Source: Pediococcus damnosus (lineage in GTDB: Bacteria; Bacillota; Bacilli; Lactobacillales; Lactobacillaceae). From it: a DNA stretch of 47,389 bases. Of the stretch, positions 10,374-20,810 are shown one piece after another; position 1 is the first letter of the stretch, and every line of letters starts with the position of its first letter. The translations under genes were made by a program, and so were the position numbers. The notes beneath the pieces were generated by a model, which was given only the letters and a program-made list of their open reading frames with translations, had not been told where the DNA came from and made no database searches. The stretch lies in contig NZ_JQBD01000010.1 of assembly GCF_001437255.1 (NCBI RefSeq), forward strand, positions 1 to 47,389, read 5' to 3'.

Positions 10374-10486
10374 GTTTACCTAATTTCGATGGACTAAATT
10401 TTTTAATAGCAGTACCCGGAATCATTTTTGTGCCTTCTCCCCTAATAATGCTATCCAAAAGTAATTTACTTTTTTGAAAATCCTCG

Positions 10487-12079
10487 TTATCTAACTATTT
10501 TTTTGAGTAATTTCTTTCCATATGGAATGGTTAACCATTCGCGAATCGTGAACAAACGCACACCAATGGCAACCCCAATGAATGTTAAGCCACCCAATAA
10601 AACCACAGCCACAACAATAATTCCTAATTCTATTCGACCTACATCAGGAAACAGTCCCAGCAACACCAGTTTACTCCAATTAACCACCAGTGCCATACTT
10701 CCGCTTGCAAGTACCAATTTTGCGAAGAATCGCCAATCTAGTTTAAGGTTATCCTTCAAAGAATCTGGGCTACCAATTTGCATGCAAATCAGAATCACGG
10801 CCAAACTGAGCACCGTTACTAAACTAGCACCGTTGATTCCATACTTGGTCACTGCCAACCGGTTGAAAACTAATTTCACACCTAAACCTGTAAAAAAGGC
10901 CAATATTGCCGGTCTGAAAACATTCACACTTTGGAGCACACTATTATAAGTCGCAATTAGGGCAGCTAAAATCACAGCGATCACATAAATCATGATTGCG
11001 GAGGTTCCTTCGGTATTTCCAAACAATAACCGGTTAATTTGAGGAAGCAAGGTGATCATCCCTACCGTTGCGGCAACCGAAATTGCCAAACTAATGTGCA
11101 ACATTGATTGAACGGTTCTTTTAAACTCGTAACGATTATGCTTTTGAACTGCCTTGGTTAAGGTCGGCAATAAGGTGGTTGAAAATGAAGTTGCCACCAC
11201 TAACCCCAACTGAACCAAGGGCTGAGCACGATCGTAAATTCCTTTTAGTGCCTTTGCGTTTCCATTAGACACACCACTTGCTACCAGCCCATTTTTCACA
11301 GTAAACGAATCAATTAACTGCAACAGAATGATAATGGCTGCAAATAAACAAATTGTGCCACCCTCTATCAAAAACCGTTTGCCTAATTTTGAGTAGCTAG
11401 TAACTGGCTCTAACGAAACACCAGCTTGACTTGGTAAGGGTGCAAATATTTTTTTCCGAAATAATCGTAAAAAGTATAAAGTGCTCACAATTGCAGCCAC
11501 GACTGCTCCTGACATTGCCCAGGTGCCCATTCGATATACGTTCCAATTTTGACTAGCTGCTGTGTAGGCCACACCAATAATGATTGCTACGCGGACCACC
11601 TGTTCCATTACTTGTGAGCGGGCCGTGGGAATCATCTGAAAAATCCCTTGATAATAGCCTCTCCCAACTGCCAGAAAAGGCATGAAAATAAACATTAACG
11701 AAACACAGCGGATCAAAGGTGTAAGCCCAGCATCTCCCATTCCACCAGCAATCTCAGGAGCAAAGCTCAACAATGAGATAACAATTACAAGTGAAATACC
11801 ACTCAGAATAACAAATGCTCGCCGCGCAATTTTAACCTTCTGTATTTCAGTTTCTTGTTCAGCAATTAATTTAGAAACAAAAACCGGAAAGCCGCTCAGC
11901 GCAAACGTGATCCCAATCCCATAGATCGGATATATTTGTTGATAGACGTAAAAACCGGTGTTACCCACTAAATTTTGGAGAGGAATTCGATAAACGGCAC
12001 TTAACACCTTTGCCACCAGTGACGCGAAGGTTAAAATAAACGCTCCTTGCATCGCATTTTTCATCTTTTTATTTTGCAC
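10487..12079 (-). CDS. SpoVB/MurJ-like polysaccharide flippase (MOP superfamily)
   Basis: A 530-residue multispanning membrane protein with about 14 hydrophobic segments and the MATE-like opening GAFILTFASLVAKVLSAVYR. It belongs to the polysaccharide biosynthesis/SpoVB (YabM) branch of the MOP superfamily, next to lipid II flippases. The likely role is flipping lipid-linked cell-wall precursors; the substrate is not provable from sequence. The GTG start has GGAGG nine bases upstream. It is 19 bases after mfd and probably co-transcribed with it. Confidence 0.9.
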   Translation of the reverse strand: MQNKKMKNAMQGAFILTFASLVAKVLSAVYRIPLQNLVGNTGFYVYQQIYPIYGIGITFALSGFPVFVSKLIAEQETEIQKVKIARRAFVILSGISLVIVISLLSFAPEIAGGMGDAGLTPLIRCVSLMFIFMPFLAVGRGYYQGIFQMIPTARSQVMEQVVRVAIIIGVAYTAASQNWNVYRMGTWAMSGAVVAAIVSTLYFLRLFRKKIFAPLPSQAGVSLEPVTSYSKLGKRFLIEGGTICLFAAIIILLQLIDSFTVKNGLVASGVSNGNAKALKGIYDRAQPLVQLGLVVATSFSTTLLPTLTKAVQKHNRYEFKRTVQSMLHISLAISVAATVGMITLLPQINRLLFGNTEGTSAIMIYVIAVILAALIATYNSVLQSVNVFRPAILAFFTGLGVKLVFNRLAVTKYGINGASLVTVLSLAVILICMQIGSPDSLKDNLKLDWRFFAKLVLASGSMALVVNWSKLVLLGLFPDVGRIELGIIVVAVVLLGGLTFIGVAIGVRLFTIREWLTIPYGKKLLKKIVR

Positions 12080-12098
12080 GGGAGTGTCCTCCTTTAAA

Positions 12099-15000
12099 CT
12101 ACGCCACTTTTTTTATCAATGCTTCCACGAATTCTTTTAATTGCGCTAACCAATCTTTTTCCTGCATTTTTGGTTGAATCACTAATTTAATCTGCATTTT
12201 ACCACCGTCAACATTGACCATCGCGCGCAGTTTTGTGGCTGATAATGCCTCAAAGATATCAGCTTGCTGTAACTTACCAGTAGCCCGCGGCGATAAGGTA
12301 ACTTGAATCGCATCGTCATGACGTTGAATCTTTTCAATCAAAGCTTCATCGGCCAACATTTTAAGCTGCCCGATTGCAAGCAAATTAGTAACTTCAATTG
12401 GATATTCGCCAAACCGATCAATCAAATCTTCTTGAATCTCAACATACTGGTCTTGATTCTCAATTTGACGAATTCGTTTGTACAATTCAATCTTTTGTCG
12501 TTGATCTTCAATATACGTACTTGGTAAATAAGCTTCCACACCCAGTTCAACTTCTGAATCGGTTGCGACCTTAGCTTTTTTGCCTTGTTTTTGATTCACT
12601 GCATCGGTCAGCATTTGGGTGTACAAATCGTACCCAACTGAATCAATAAATCCATGTTGCTGTTGCCCAAGCAAATTGCCGGCCCCACGAATGGATAGAT
12701 CCCGCATCGCAATTTTAAAACCAGAACCTAACTCCGTAAAATCTTTGATCGCTTCTAAACGCTTTTCACTAACCTCAGTGAGGACTTTATTAGGTTTATA
12801 CGTAAAGTATGCATAAGCCACCCGGCTGCTCCGCCCAATTCGACCTCGTAACTGATACAACTGTGATAATCCCATATGATCCGCATTTTCAACAAACAAT
12901 GTGTTCACATTCGGAATATCCACACCAGTTTCAATAATTGTGGTCGTCACCAGCACATCGTACTCGCCTTGAACAAAGTCATACAAAACGCCTTCCATTT
13001 GCTTTTCCGACATTTGGCCATGAATGTAAGTCACACTTGCTTCTGGAACCAATGCTTCAACCTGACTAACCGTTTCTTCAATGTCCTCAACCCGATTATG
13101 CAAATAGAAAACTTGACCGCCACGCTGTAATTCACGATGAATACCATCGCGAATGGCTCCGGCGTTTTCTTCCATTACATATGTTTGAATGGGATACCGG
13201 TTAGTTGGTGGCGTTTCAATAACAGAAAGATCGCGAACCCCAATCATCGACATGTTAAGTGTCCGTGGAATTGGCGTGGCCGTCAGAGTTAAAACATCAA
13301 CGTCAGATTTGAGCCTCTTGATCTTTTCCTTGTGTTTAACCCCAAATCGTTGCTCTTCATCAATAATTAATAGACCCAAATCTTGAAACTTAACGTCCTT
13401 TGATAATAACCGATGGGTTCCTACCACAATATCCACGGTTCCATTTTGTAACCCATCCAAAGTTTCTTTGATTTGTGGTCTCGTTCGGAAACGGGATAAC
13501 ACCCCTACTGAAATCGGATAACCACTAAAACGATTAATCATTGTTTCATAATGTTGTTGTGCCAAAATGGTTGTCGGTACCAAAAAGGCAACTTGTTTAC
13601 CATCTTCAATTGCCTTAAAGGCTGCTCTTAAAGCAACTTCAGTTTTTCCATACCCAACATCGCCGACCAACAAGCGATCCATTGGTTTAGGCCGTTCCAT
13701 ATCGTGCTTAATTTCAACGACACTTCGCAACTGATCAGGCGTTTCAGAATAAGCAAAATCGTCTTCAAATTGACGTTGATAATCGTCATCTTTTGAAAAG
13801 GCGTATCCCTTTTCTGCTTCTCGTTGCGCATACAAATCAACCAATTCATCGGCAATATCTTCAATTTTGGCTGCCACTTTACGCTTGGTCTTGGACCAGT
13901 CGCTGCCACCTAATTTATTTAAACGCGGATGTTTACCTTCAGAAGCCACATACTTTTGCACTAAATTCAGCTGAGTCACGGGGATAAATAATTTGCCACT
14001 CCCAGCGTACTGAATTGTGATGTAGTCTTGATGAACTCCATCTACAAGCATTGTGGTCATCCCTGTATACCGGCCAATTCCGTGATTCACATGTACGACA
14101 AAATCACCCGGCTTTAACTCTGTATAACTTTTGAGTCGTTGGGTGTTTTCCATTTTTTGGCGTTTTGGCCGCTTCTTCGGGATCTTTGCAAACAGTTCAT
14201 GCTCAGTAATAACAACTAAGTTAGACTCTGGATATTCAAATCCACTTGCTAACTGCCCTTGCAAAATGGTAACTGCCTTGGGTTGCACTTCCTGATCACG
14301 GGCCACAACCGCTGAAATCTCAAAATCTCGGAGCGTAGAACTAACCTTATCCAAACGCTCCTTCTTTTGAATAAGAACAACAATTGTTTGTTCCTGCTTT
14401 TGCCAACGATCCATTTCTGTCTTTAAAACGGGCATTTGTCCATAAAACTCTTGCATTGCCCGCGTTCTAATATCCACCAGTTGATCTAATTTTAAGCGTC
14501 CAAGGCCCTTTTGAAACAAAGATAACAAAATTTGAGCCTGATTGTGATCCTTGATTAATTTGCGAATTTCAAATCCAAATTTTTCATTTGAAATGACCTG
14601 ATGCGTTTTTAGTTTATCTGCTACCCACTCGGCGTCATCATCTTGCAGATCACGTTCGGCTTCCAAGATTCGAGAATAGTCATCGAAAACAAGGACCCCG
14701 GTTTCATCCATGTAATCCAACAAACTATCTTTTTCATCATAAAGATAGTCAGAAAGGACAATGTCTTCCGGTTGCACATTTCGATCTTGCCACCTGGCCA
14801 AAATCGTTTCAGCCTGTGAATCCAAAAGTTGAATATCATTATCGGACTCTAAACGCTTTTTTTCGCTTTTAACTGCTTTTTGATAATTTTCAATGCCTTT
14901 TTCCAGCATAGCCTTTGTCACAATAAAGTCCGTTGCCGGCAAGATTGTCACGGCTTCAATATTTTTAACGCTTCGTTGGTTTTCTGCATCGAAGTAACGT

Positions 15001-15605
15001 AATGAATCAACCTCGGTATCAAAGAAGTCAATTCGCACAGGGTAATCCATATTTAATGGATAAATATCCACAATTGAGCCCCGCACCGCAAAATCTCCTG
15101 GTCGTGCAACCATTTCTTCTCGCACAAATCCCATATCCACCAATTGGTCTTCAAGCTCTGTCAGCTCAAACTCTTTGCCAACACTAACTTCAAGAACTGC
15201 CTGTTGCATAACCTTTTTTTGCGGAAGAAATCGGCGCAATCCTGACACTGAAGTGACATAAATTCCTGGTTCATTCGTAATCAACGCGTGTAAGAACTCA
15301 GTGCGTTGCCCACGATAAACAGGGGCACTGGTAGCTGCCGATGCCGCAATTGTTTCTTCTACCGGGAACAAATGAACTTGGGATTCTTCAAGAATATTTT
15401 GCAAATCATCGGTTAATTGTTGCGCGTGGTATAGATTATCCGAAATTGTTAAAATAGGCGCATTTTGATGACTAAGTAATTCAGTTAATAAAAGCGTCTT
15501 TGCGGATCCAACTAAACCCGTGACTAATTGGCGACTGTCAGGATTCGTAGCACTGAGAACTTGTTGGACTTCATGACTTTGGGCAAAGAAATCCTGAATG
15601 TTCAT
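12099..15605 (-). CDS. mfd: Transcription-repair coupling factor
   Basis: Removes RNA polymerase stalled at DNA lesions and recruits UvrABC. The order is a UvrB-like N-terminal region, then the polymerase-interaction domain (about 490-560, KPGDFVVHVNHGIGRYTGM). The superfamily 2 translocase follows, with Walker A GDVGYGKT near residue 640 and the DEEQRFG box near 750, and a C-terminal TRCF domain completes it. At 1168 residues it is the normal size. The ATG has AGGGGG upstream. It follows pth by 21 bases, the conserved pth-mfd pair. Confidence 0.98.
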   Translation of the reverse strand: MNIQDFFAQSHEVQQVLSATNPDSRQLVTGLVGSAKTLLLTELLSHQNAPILTISDNLYHAQQLTDDLQNILEESQVHLFPVEETIAASAATSAPVYRGQRTEFLHALITNEPGIYVTSVSGLRRFLPQKKVMQQAVLEVSVGKEFELTELEDQLVDMGFVREEMVARPGDFAVRGSIVDIYPLNMDYPVRIDFFDTEVDSLRYFDAENQRSVKNIEAVTILPATDFIVTKAMLEKGIENYQKAVKSEKKRLESDNDIQLLDSQAETILARWQDRNVQPEDIVLSDYLYDEKDSLLDYMDETGVLVFDDYSRILEAERDLQDDDAEWVADKLKTHQVISNEKFGFEIRKLIKDHNQAQILLSLFQKGLGRLKLDQLVDIRTRAMQEFYGQMPVLKTEMDRWQKQEQTIVVLIQKKERLDKVSSTLRDFEISAVVARDQEVQPKAVTILQGQLASGFEYPESNLVVITEHELFAKIPKKRPKRQKMENTQRLKSYTELKPGDFVVHVNHGIGRYTGMTTMLVDGVHQDYITIQYAGSGKLFIPVTQLNLVQKYVASEGKHPRLNKLGGSDWSKTKRKVAAKIEDIADELVDLYAQREAEKGYAFSKDDDYQRQFEDDFAYSETPDQLRSVVEIKHDMERPKPMDRLLVGDVGYGKTEVALRAAFKAIEDGKQVAFLVPTTILAQQHYETMINRFSGYPISVGVLSRFRTRPQIKETLDGLQNGTVDIVVGTHRLLSKDVKFQDLGLLIIDEEQRFGVKHKEKIKRLKSDVDVLTLTATPIPRTLNMSMIGVRDLSVIETPPTNRYPIQTYVMEENAGAIRDGIHRELQRGGQVFYLHNRVEDIEETVSQVEALVPEASVTYIHGQMSEKQMEGVLYDFVQGEYDVLVTTTIIETGVDIPNVNTLFVENADHMGLSQLYQLRGRIGRSSRVAYAYFTYKPNKVLTEVSEKRLEAIKDFTELGSGFKIAMRDLSIRGAGNLLGQQQHGFIDSVGYDLYTQMLTDAVNQKQGKKAKVATDSEVELGVEAYLPSTYIEDQRQKIELYKRIRQIENQDQYVEIQEDLIDRFGEYPIEVTNLLAIGQLKMLADEALIEKIQRHDDAIQVTLSPRATGKLQQADIFEALSATKLRAMVNVDGGKMQIKLVIQPKMQEKDWLAQLKEFVEALIKKVA

Positions 15606-15626
15606 AGTGATCCCCCTTTTAATCTT

Positions 15627-16184
15627 TTAATTGTACTTATTCATTAGATCAGCAATGGACATCCCATTCACCCAATCTTCCAATCCGTTAACACTATGAT
15701 CAACACTTTCATCAAATAAAGGTTGTTGCGTGGCTGTAAACTTACTCAGCACATAATTAACTACGGTTGTTTTTTGAGGATGATCCGTCCCTACTTTTAA
15801 ACGATCAAAATTTTGTGTTTTTAAATGAGCAATTAAACTTTTAATACCATTATGACCACCAGCTGCTCCCTTTTGCCGAAATCGGATTTTACCAACTGGC
15901 AAATCCATATCATCATGCACAACGATCAGATCAGCAATATCAATTTTGTAATAATCTAGCAAAGGACGGACTGCCCTTCCCGAATCATTCATATAAGTTG
16001 AGGGCTTTACCAATAAGATCTTTTCGCCATTCACAACAGTAGTTGCCAGACTCGCTTCCATTTGATGTTTAGAAAAAGTAGCCTGATGAACACGAGCAAA
16101 TTCATCTACCACCATAAATCCTGTATTATGGCGTGTCCCGTCATACTTTGCACCAACATTTCCTAAACCAACGATCATTTTCAT
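15627..16184 (-). CDS. pth: Peptidyl-tRNA hydrolase
   Basis: Recycles peptidyl-tRNA dropped from ribosomes. The signature LGNVGAKYDGTRHNTGF carries the catalytic His19; the usual Pro of LGNPG is Val here. DDMDLPVGK and GGHNGIKSL are also present. ATG 16184 gives 185 residues, the usual length, with GGGAG upstream. A longer frame from 16223 adds 13 unsupported residues. It is the first gene of the pth-mfd-flippase run. Confidence 0.96.
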   Translation of the reverse strand: MKMIVGLGNVGAKYDGTRHNTGFMVVDEFARVHQATFSKHQMEASLATTVVNGEKILLVKPSTYMNDSGRAVRPLLDYYKIDIADLIVVHDDMDLPVGKIRFRQKGAAGGHNGIKSLIAHLKTQNFDRLKVGTDHPQKTTVVNYVLSKFTATQQPLFDESVDHSVNGLEDWVNGMSIADLMNKYN

Positions 16185-17474
<1,290 letters not shown>

Positions 17475-17499
17475 AGTTAAACTTAACAAAACATCCATT

Positions 17500-17549
17500 A
17501 AAATCGGTAATTCGCGAAATTCCTTTTCGGCGAGTTATCGATTTTTTTA
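17500..17549 (+). terminator. Terminator of ldh
   Basis: An imperfect stem pairs AAATCGGTAATTCGC with GGCGAGTTATCGATTT. A run of seven T follows. Confidence 0.75.
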
Positions 17550-17657
17550 TCTGCAAATTTTCCAACTTGAATTAAAGTAAAAACCACTATTGTAGTTTTA
17601 TCACTTTTTTGGTATCTTAAGTTATGGAACTATAAATTAGTGACAAGGAGAAATTAA

Positions 17658-19049
17658 ATGAGACACAAATCTAAACCTTCATGGCGCTTCATTGGCCTCT
17701 TTATTATTTTATTAGCAATTATCTACGGAATTGGCGCTTATCACTTTGACTCCAACAATCGTTTTTTACCAAACACTAAAATTGCTGGCGTTAATGTTGG
17801 TAACAAAACTGCCCATCAAGCTTCAACGCTGATCAACAAGCAACTTGCTAATCGCAAATTTTCTATTACACAAAATGGCAAGATTCTCACAAGCTTTAAT
17901 ACGAATCAGACTGGATTTACGTTTCACTCTTCTTCTCTAAAATCTGCACTAAATAACCAAACCAGTTGGTCCTGGCCACTGCATCTCGTAAGTAGCGTTG
18001 AAGCCAGTAAAACAACAAAGTTTTCTAGCACGACTGTAAATAGCAGCCAATTTAATAAATTAGTTGCTACAGAAACTGCTAAGTTAAATCAGAACCGAAC
18101 CGCTAGCACACCAGCTTCCCTTAAAGTGAGCAATGGCAAAGTAACGACAACTGATGCGAAACAAGGAAATCAAGTTGATGTAACCAAATTAGCAACCAGT
18201 CTCAAAAAAGCTTTAACTAATGGGGCAACTGCCTTAAAGTTAGACTCTTCAGTTTATAAAACAGCGCAAGCTAATTCTTCTGCAAAAACTGCCACTGACG
18301 CAAAGCTAGTTAAGGAGATTGTTAACGAAAAAGCGGTTATTAATGTCGGTGGTCATAAAGTCACCATTCCTACATCTGATCTTGCTAAATGGATTACCTA
18401 TAACAATAATCAAATTTCCCTAAACCAGAGACTTGTGAAGGCTTATGTGACAAAAATAGATAATAAGTACAAAACTTACGGAAAAACAAAGACGTTTAAG
18501 AGCACACTCCGAGGTACTGTAAAAGTTAGCGGCGGTTTTTACGGCTGGAGCATCAAAATTGCCGATGAAACAACAGCCCTCACCCAAGAAATTCTTAAAG
18601 GCAAAAGTTTTGAACGTGAACCAGTTATTCAAGGAACCGGTTATAATACCAAAAAACAAATTATTGGAAATACCTATGTTGAAGTTGATAAGAAAAATCA
18701 AAAAATGTTCATCTATGTAGACGGAAAATTAAAATTAAAAACCAACGTTGTAACTGGTTTGCCACCCAAACAAACCACTACAACTGGTGTTTGGTCCGTA
18801 TGGGCAAAAAAGCGGAATACAACACTAAGAGGAAACGAGCTTGATGGAACCGCCTATGCATCCAAAGTTAGTTACTGGATGCCAATTGATGATACCGGTA
18901 TTGGTATTCATGATGCTTCTTGGCAACCAACTTTTGGCGGGACCTGGTATAAAACCCATGGATCAAATGGTTGTGTCAACACACCACCGTCTGTCATGCC
19001 TAAAGTTTATAAGCTCGTTGCATTAGGAACCCCAGTTATCGTTTTTTAA
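17658..19049 (+). CDS. L,D-transpeptidase (YkuD family) with N-terminal binding domains
   Basis: Membrane-anchored enzyme acting outside the cell on peptidoglycan, forming 3-3 cross-links or trimming stems. One membrane segment lies at about 11-28. Repeats resembling the putative peptidoglycan-binding domain PG_binding_4 follow (about 40-300). The C-terminal YkuD domain (about 335-463) has GIHDASW and the active-site THGSNGCVN with Cys439. At 463 residues it has the familiar lactobacillar architecture. The ATG has AAGGAG. It stands alone between terminators. The exact reaction is not provable from sequence. Confidence 0.93.
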   Translation: MRHKSKPSWRFIGLFIILLAIIYGIGAYHFDSNNRFLPNTKIAGVNVGNKTAHQASTLINKQLANRKFSITQNGKILTSFNTNQTGFTFHSSSLKSALNNQTSWSWPLHLVSSVEASKTTKFSSTTVNSSQFNKLVATETAKLNQNRTASTPASLKVSNGKVTTTDAKQGNQVDVTKLATSLKKALTNGATALKLDSSVYKTAQANSSAKTATDAKLVKEIVNEKAVINVGGHKVTIPTSDLAKWITYNNNQISLNQRLVKAYVTKIDNKYKTYGKTKTFKSTLRGTVKVSGGFYGWSIKIADETTALTQEILKGKSFEREPVIQGTGYNTKKQIIGNTYVEVDKKNQKMFIYVDGKLKLKTNVVTGLPPKQTTTTGVWSVWAKKRNTTLRGNELDGTAYASKVSYWMPIDDTGIGIHDASWQPTFGGTWYKTHGSNGCVNTPPSVMPKVYKLVALGTPVIVF

Positions 19050-19181
19050 CGAGATTTCTTAAAAGAATGCGATAGAATAATGAGAACTCTCATTATTTTA
19101 TCGCACTCTTTTTGAAAACATGCTATTATTAGGTCTGTGAAGATTACTTTTATTTAGTTATTCAGTTGGAGGGATGTTGTT

Positions 19182-19829
19182 ATGCTCTTAAAATCACTTG
19201 TTAAACCCAAGGAACGTCTAACCACCATTCGTGAAGACGCAACTTTGGAGGAAGCATTAAAAATTCTTGAGGATTCAGGCTTTCGTTGTGTGCCTATCTT
19301 AGATGAAACCCGGCAATTATTCCGCGGGAATATTTATAAAATGCATATTTATCGGCATAAATCACGAGGCGGCGATATGAGCCTACCTGTGACAACGCTA
19401 TTAAAAAATGCAACCAAATTCATTTCCGTGAACTCAGCATTTTTTAATGTTTTTTTCTCCATCAAAGATTTACCGTACATCACTGTTTTAGATGATAATA
19501 ATCATTTCTATGGTATTTTAACTCATGCCCGTTTGTTAGACATGTTATCTCAATCATGGAATGTTAACGTCGGCAGTTATGTATTGACCGTTGTTTCCAT
19601 CGGCGAACGTGGCGATTTAGCTTCAATGGCTAAAATCATCACTAAATATACGTCAATCGCGAGTGTTATGTCATTAGATGCTCAAGGTGGCGAGCTGGTT
19701 CACCGAACACTCTTCACATTACCTTCTGGTGTGGGCAAGAAAAAACTTGACCGGATTGTTGATAATCTTGAGCGAAAAGAGTTCCGCGTTCCTGAAATTG
19801 AAGATTTACAGTCCTATGATCATATTTAA
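19182..19829 (+). CDS. cbpA: CBS-ACT domain protein, cyclic di-AMP sensor CbpA
   Basis: The 215-residue soluble protein has two CBS motifs (about 8-65 and 70-125) followed by an ACT-like domain (about 130-200). This CBS-ACT layout matches the CbpA family first found in Listeria, which binds cyclic di-AMP. Its downstream target in lactobacilli is not established. The ATG has GGAGGG at good spacing. It is flanked by terminators and is thus likely monocistronic. Other CBS proteins are possible alternatives, but the length and domain order fit CbpA. Confidence 0.75.
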   Translation: MLLKSLVKPKERLTTIREDATLEEALKILEDSGFRCVPILDETRQLFRGNIYKMHIYRHKSRGGDMSLPVTTLLKNATKFISVNSAFFNVFFSIKDLPYITVLDDNNHFYGILTHARLLDMLSQSWNVNVGSYVLTVVSIGERGDLASMAKIITKYTSIASVMSLDAQGGELVHRTLFTLPSGVGKKKLDRIVDNLERKEFRVPEIEDLQSYDHI

Positions 19830-20206
19830 GAATCAAAAGAGGCTGAGAAAAAATACTTTTCTCAGCCTCTTTTTTATGTTTTCGAACTTTATGTCTAAAA
19901 CGTGGGGAATAAGGTTATTTAGGCTACCGTCACTCTTACATTTCGAGGTTTAACCGCTTTGTTCCACTCATTATTTTGAGGACAGCTCCGCAAAGCAAAC
20001 CACAAAATCTAAGTGCACCTCTGGCGGGATTGCGATCCCACCGCCGTCACTCTTATATTTCGAGGTTTAACCGCTTTGTTCCACTCACTCATTTTGAGGA
20101 CAGCTGCACAAAACAAACCCAATGAAATAAGTGAACCTCACAGCGGGATACGATCCCACTTCCGGTTTCCTTATTTCATTGGGCTTTAACGTTTTGTTCC
20201 ACTCAC
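19830..20206. other. Intergenic region with tandem hairpin repeats
   Basis: This 377-bp gap between the convergent cbpA and queT genes contains the cbpA terminator and then 2.4 copies of a repeat of about 117 bp (listed separately). No credible coding sequence is present. The last repeat copy runs into the queT stop codon. Confidence 0.8.
19835..19875 (+). terminator. Terminator of cbpA
   Basis: A near-perfect 17-bp stem (AAAAGAGGCTGAGAAAA and its complement), a five-base loop and a T-run follow the cbpA stop by six bases. Confidence 0.9.
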
Positions 20207-20212
20207 TCACTT
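19927..20212. repeat. Tandem array of a ~117-bp structured repeat
   Basis: Copies begin at about 19927, 20044 and 20162, the third being partial. Shared elements are TTTGTTCCACTCA, TTTTGAGGACAGCT and a GGGAT/ATCCC mini-hairpin. The end of each copy can pair with the start of the next. 19989-20013 pairs with 20052-20078, and 20107-20131 with 20170-20196. The second of these contains the 14-bp perfect match CCCAATGAAATAAG. Confidence 0.8.
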
Positions 20213-20716
20213 TTCTTCAATTCGTTGATTAAAGTGCACAAACTTATCTAGATAATACATAATTGGTGCTGTGATAGTCATGATGATTAATTCAGAAACT
20301 GCCGTTGTGAAATACGTCCACCAAAATGGTAGATTTAACGTCAGTTTTAACTCTAATGCTACCAAACACATCGATACTGTGAACAAAATGGTGTTTAATG
20401 CCATTTTTTGCCACATTTTTGGCAATCTTGGACTTATATATGCCACAATCAATAGTGCTAATAAGGATTGTCCTGTTCCAAAAATAACATTAGGAATTGA
20501 ATTACCAGGTCCGAACGCATTAAATAACAATACACCCGCGACGATTCCCCAAATATATTTTTTGTTAAAGACAACCAAGTGATTTAGCCCTTCAGAAATT
20601 CGAAACTGAATTGCACCAGATGCAAGGTTCAAAATACCAACTAATAATGATAATACAATATACAATGCCGCTACCATTGCATTAATAATCCAGGTTTTCG
20701 TCTGATGATTAGTCAT
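20207..20716 (-). CDS. queT: QueT-type queuosine precursor transporter, ECF S-component
   Basis: A 169-residue membrane protein with five or six hydrophobic segments and the QueT signatures GAIQFRISEGLNHLVVFNKK and GNSIPNVIFGTGQSL. QueT is the substrate-binding component of an energy-coupling-factor transporter for a queuosine precursor such as preQ1. It uses the shared EcfA/EcfA'/EcfT module encoded elsewhere. The strongest support for its substrate is the preQ1-I riboswitch directly upstream. The ATG at 20716 has AAGGAGG, which forms the 3' end of that riboswitch. The stop codon lies inside the adjacent repeat array. Confidence 0.93.
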   Translation of the reverse strand: MTNHQTKTWIINAMVAALYIVLSLLVGILNLASGAIQFRISEGLNHLVVFNKKYIWGIVAGVLLFNAFGPGNSIPNVIFGTGQSLLALLIVAYISPRLPKMWQKMALNTILFTVSMCLVALELKLTLNLPFWWTYFTTAVSELIIMTITAPIMYYLDKFVHFNQRIEEK

Positions 20717-20725
20717 TAGAAATAC

Positions 20726-20762
20726 CTCCTTAGTTTTTTTGTGTGGGATAATTGCGAACCAC
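20726..20762 (-). promoter_or_regulatory. PreQ1-I riboswitch controlling queT
   Basis: On the minus strand, P1 pairs GTGG (20759-20762) with CCAC (20743-20746 region). The conserved GGTTC, the CCC and an A-rich tail ending AAAAAAACTAAGGAGG are all present, in the spacing of the Bacillus queC aptamer. A loop TTA can pair with the TAA just before the Shine-Dalgarno to form the pseudoknot. Ligand binding would hide AAGGAGG, so I infer translational repression of queT when preQ1 is plentiful. Confidence 0.88.
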
Positions 20763-20810
20763 GAACCTTTTTATGATATCATAAAATCATTACTAATTCA
20801 GGAGGCTTCT

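Larger units (their letters stand above)
9896..10486. other. Non-coding gap holding an inverted repeat
   Basis: This 591-bp gap lies between the flippase gene and rqcP. It holds a long imperfect inverted repeat (arms listed separately) around a central part of about 150 bp with no credible gene. Short open frames here lack ribosome-binding sites and cross the repeat. In Bacillus this interval contains yabN, yabP and yabQ, which are absent here. Confidence 0.8.

Noticed and set aside
10113-10458. Two short open frames (about 63 residues each) in the repeat-bearing gap
   Set aside because: They lack ribosome-binding sites and run through the inverted repeat arm; no similarity recognised.
20032-20045. 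The GGGAT...ATCCCACC segment as a possible tRNA T-arm
   Set aside because: No acceptor, D or anticodon arms around it; it is the conserved mini-hairpin of the repeat.
19927-20212. Tandem repeats as a possible CRISPR array
   Set aside because: Units are about 117 bp with internal pairing, only 2.4 copies, and no short repeat/unique spacer pattern or cas gene.
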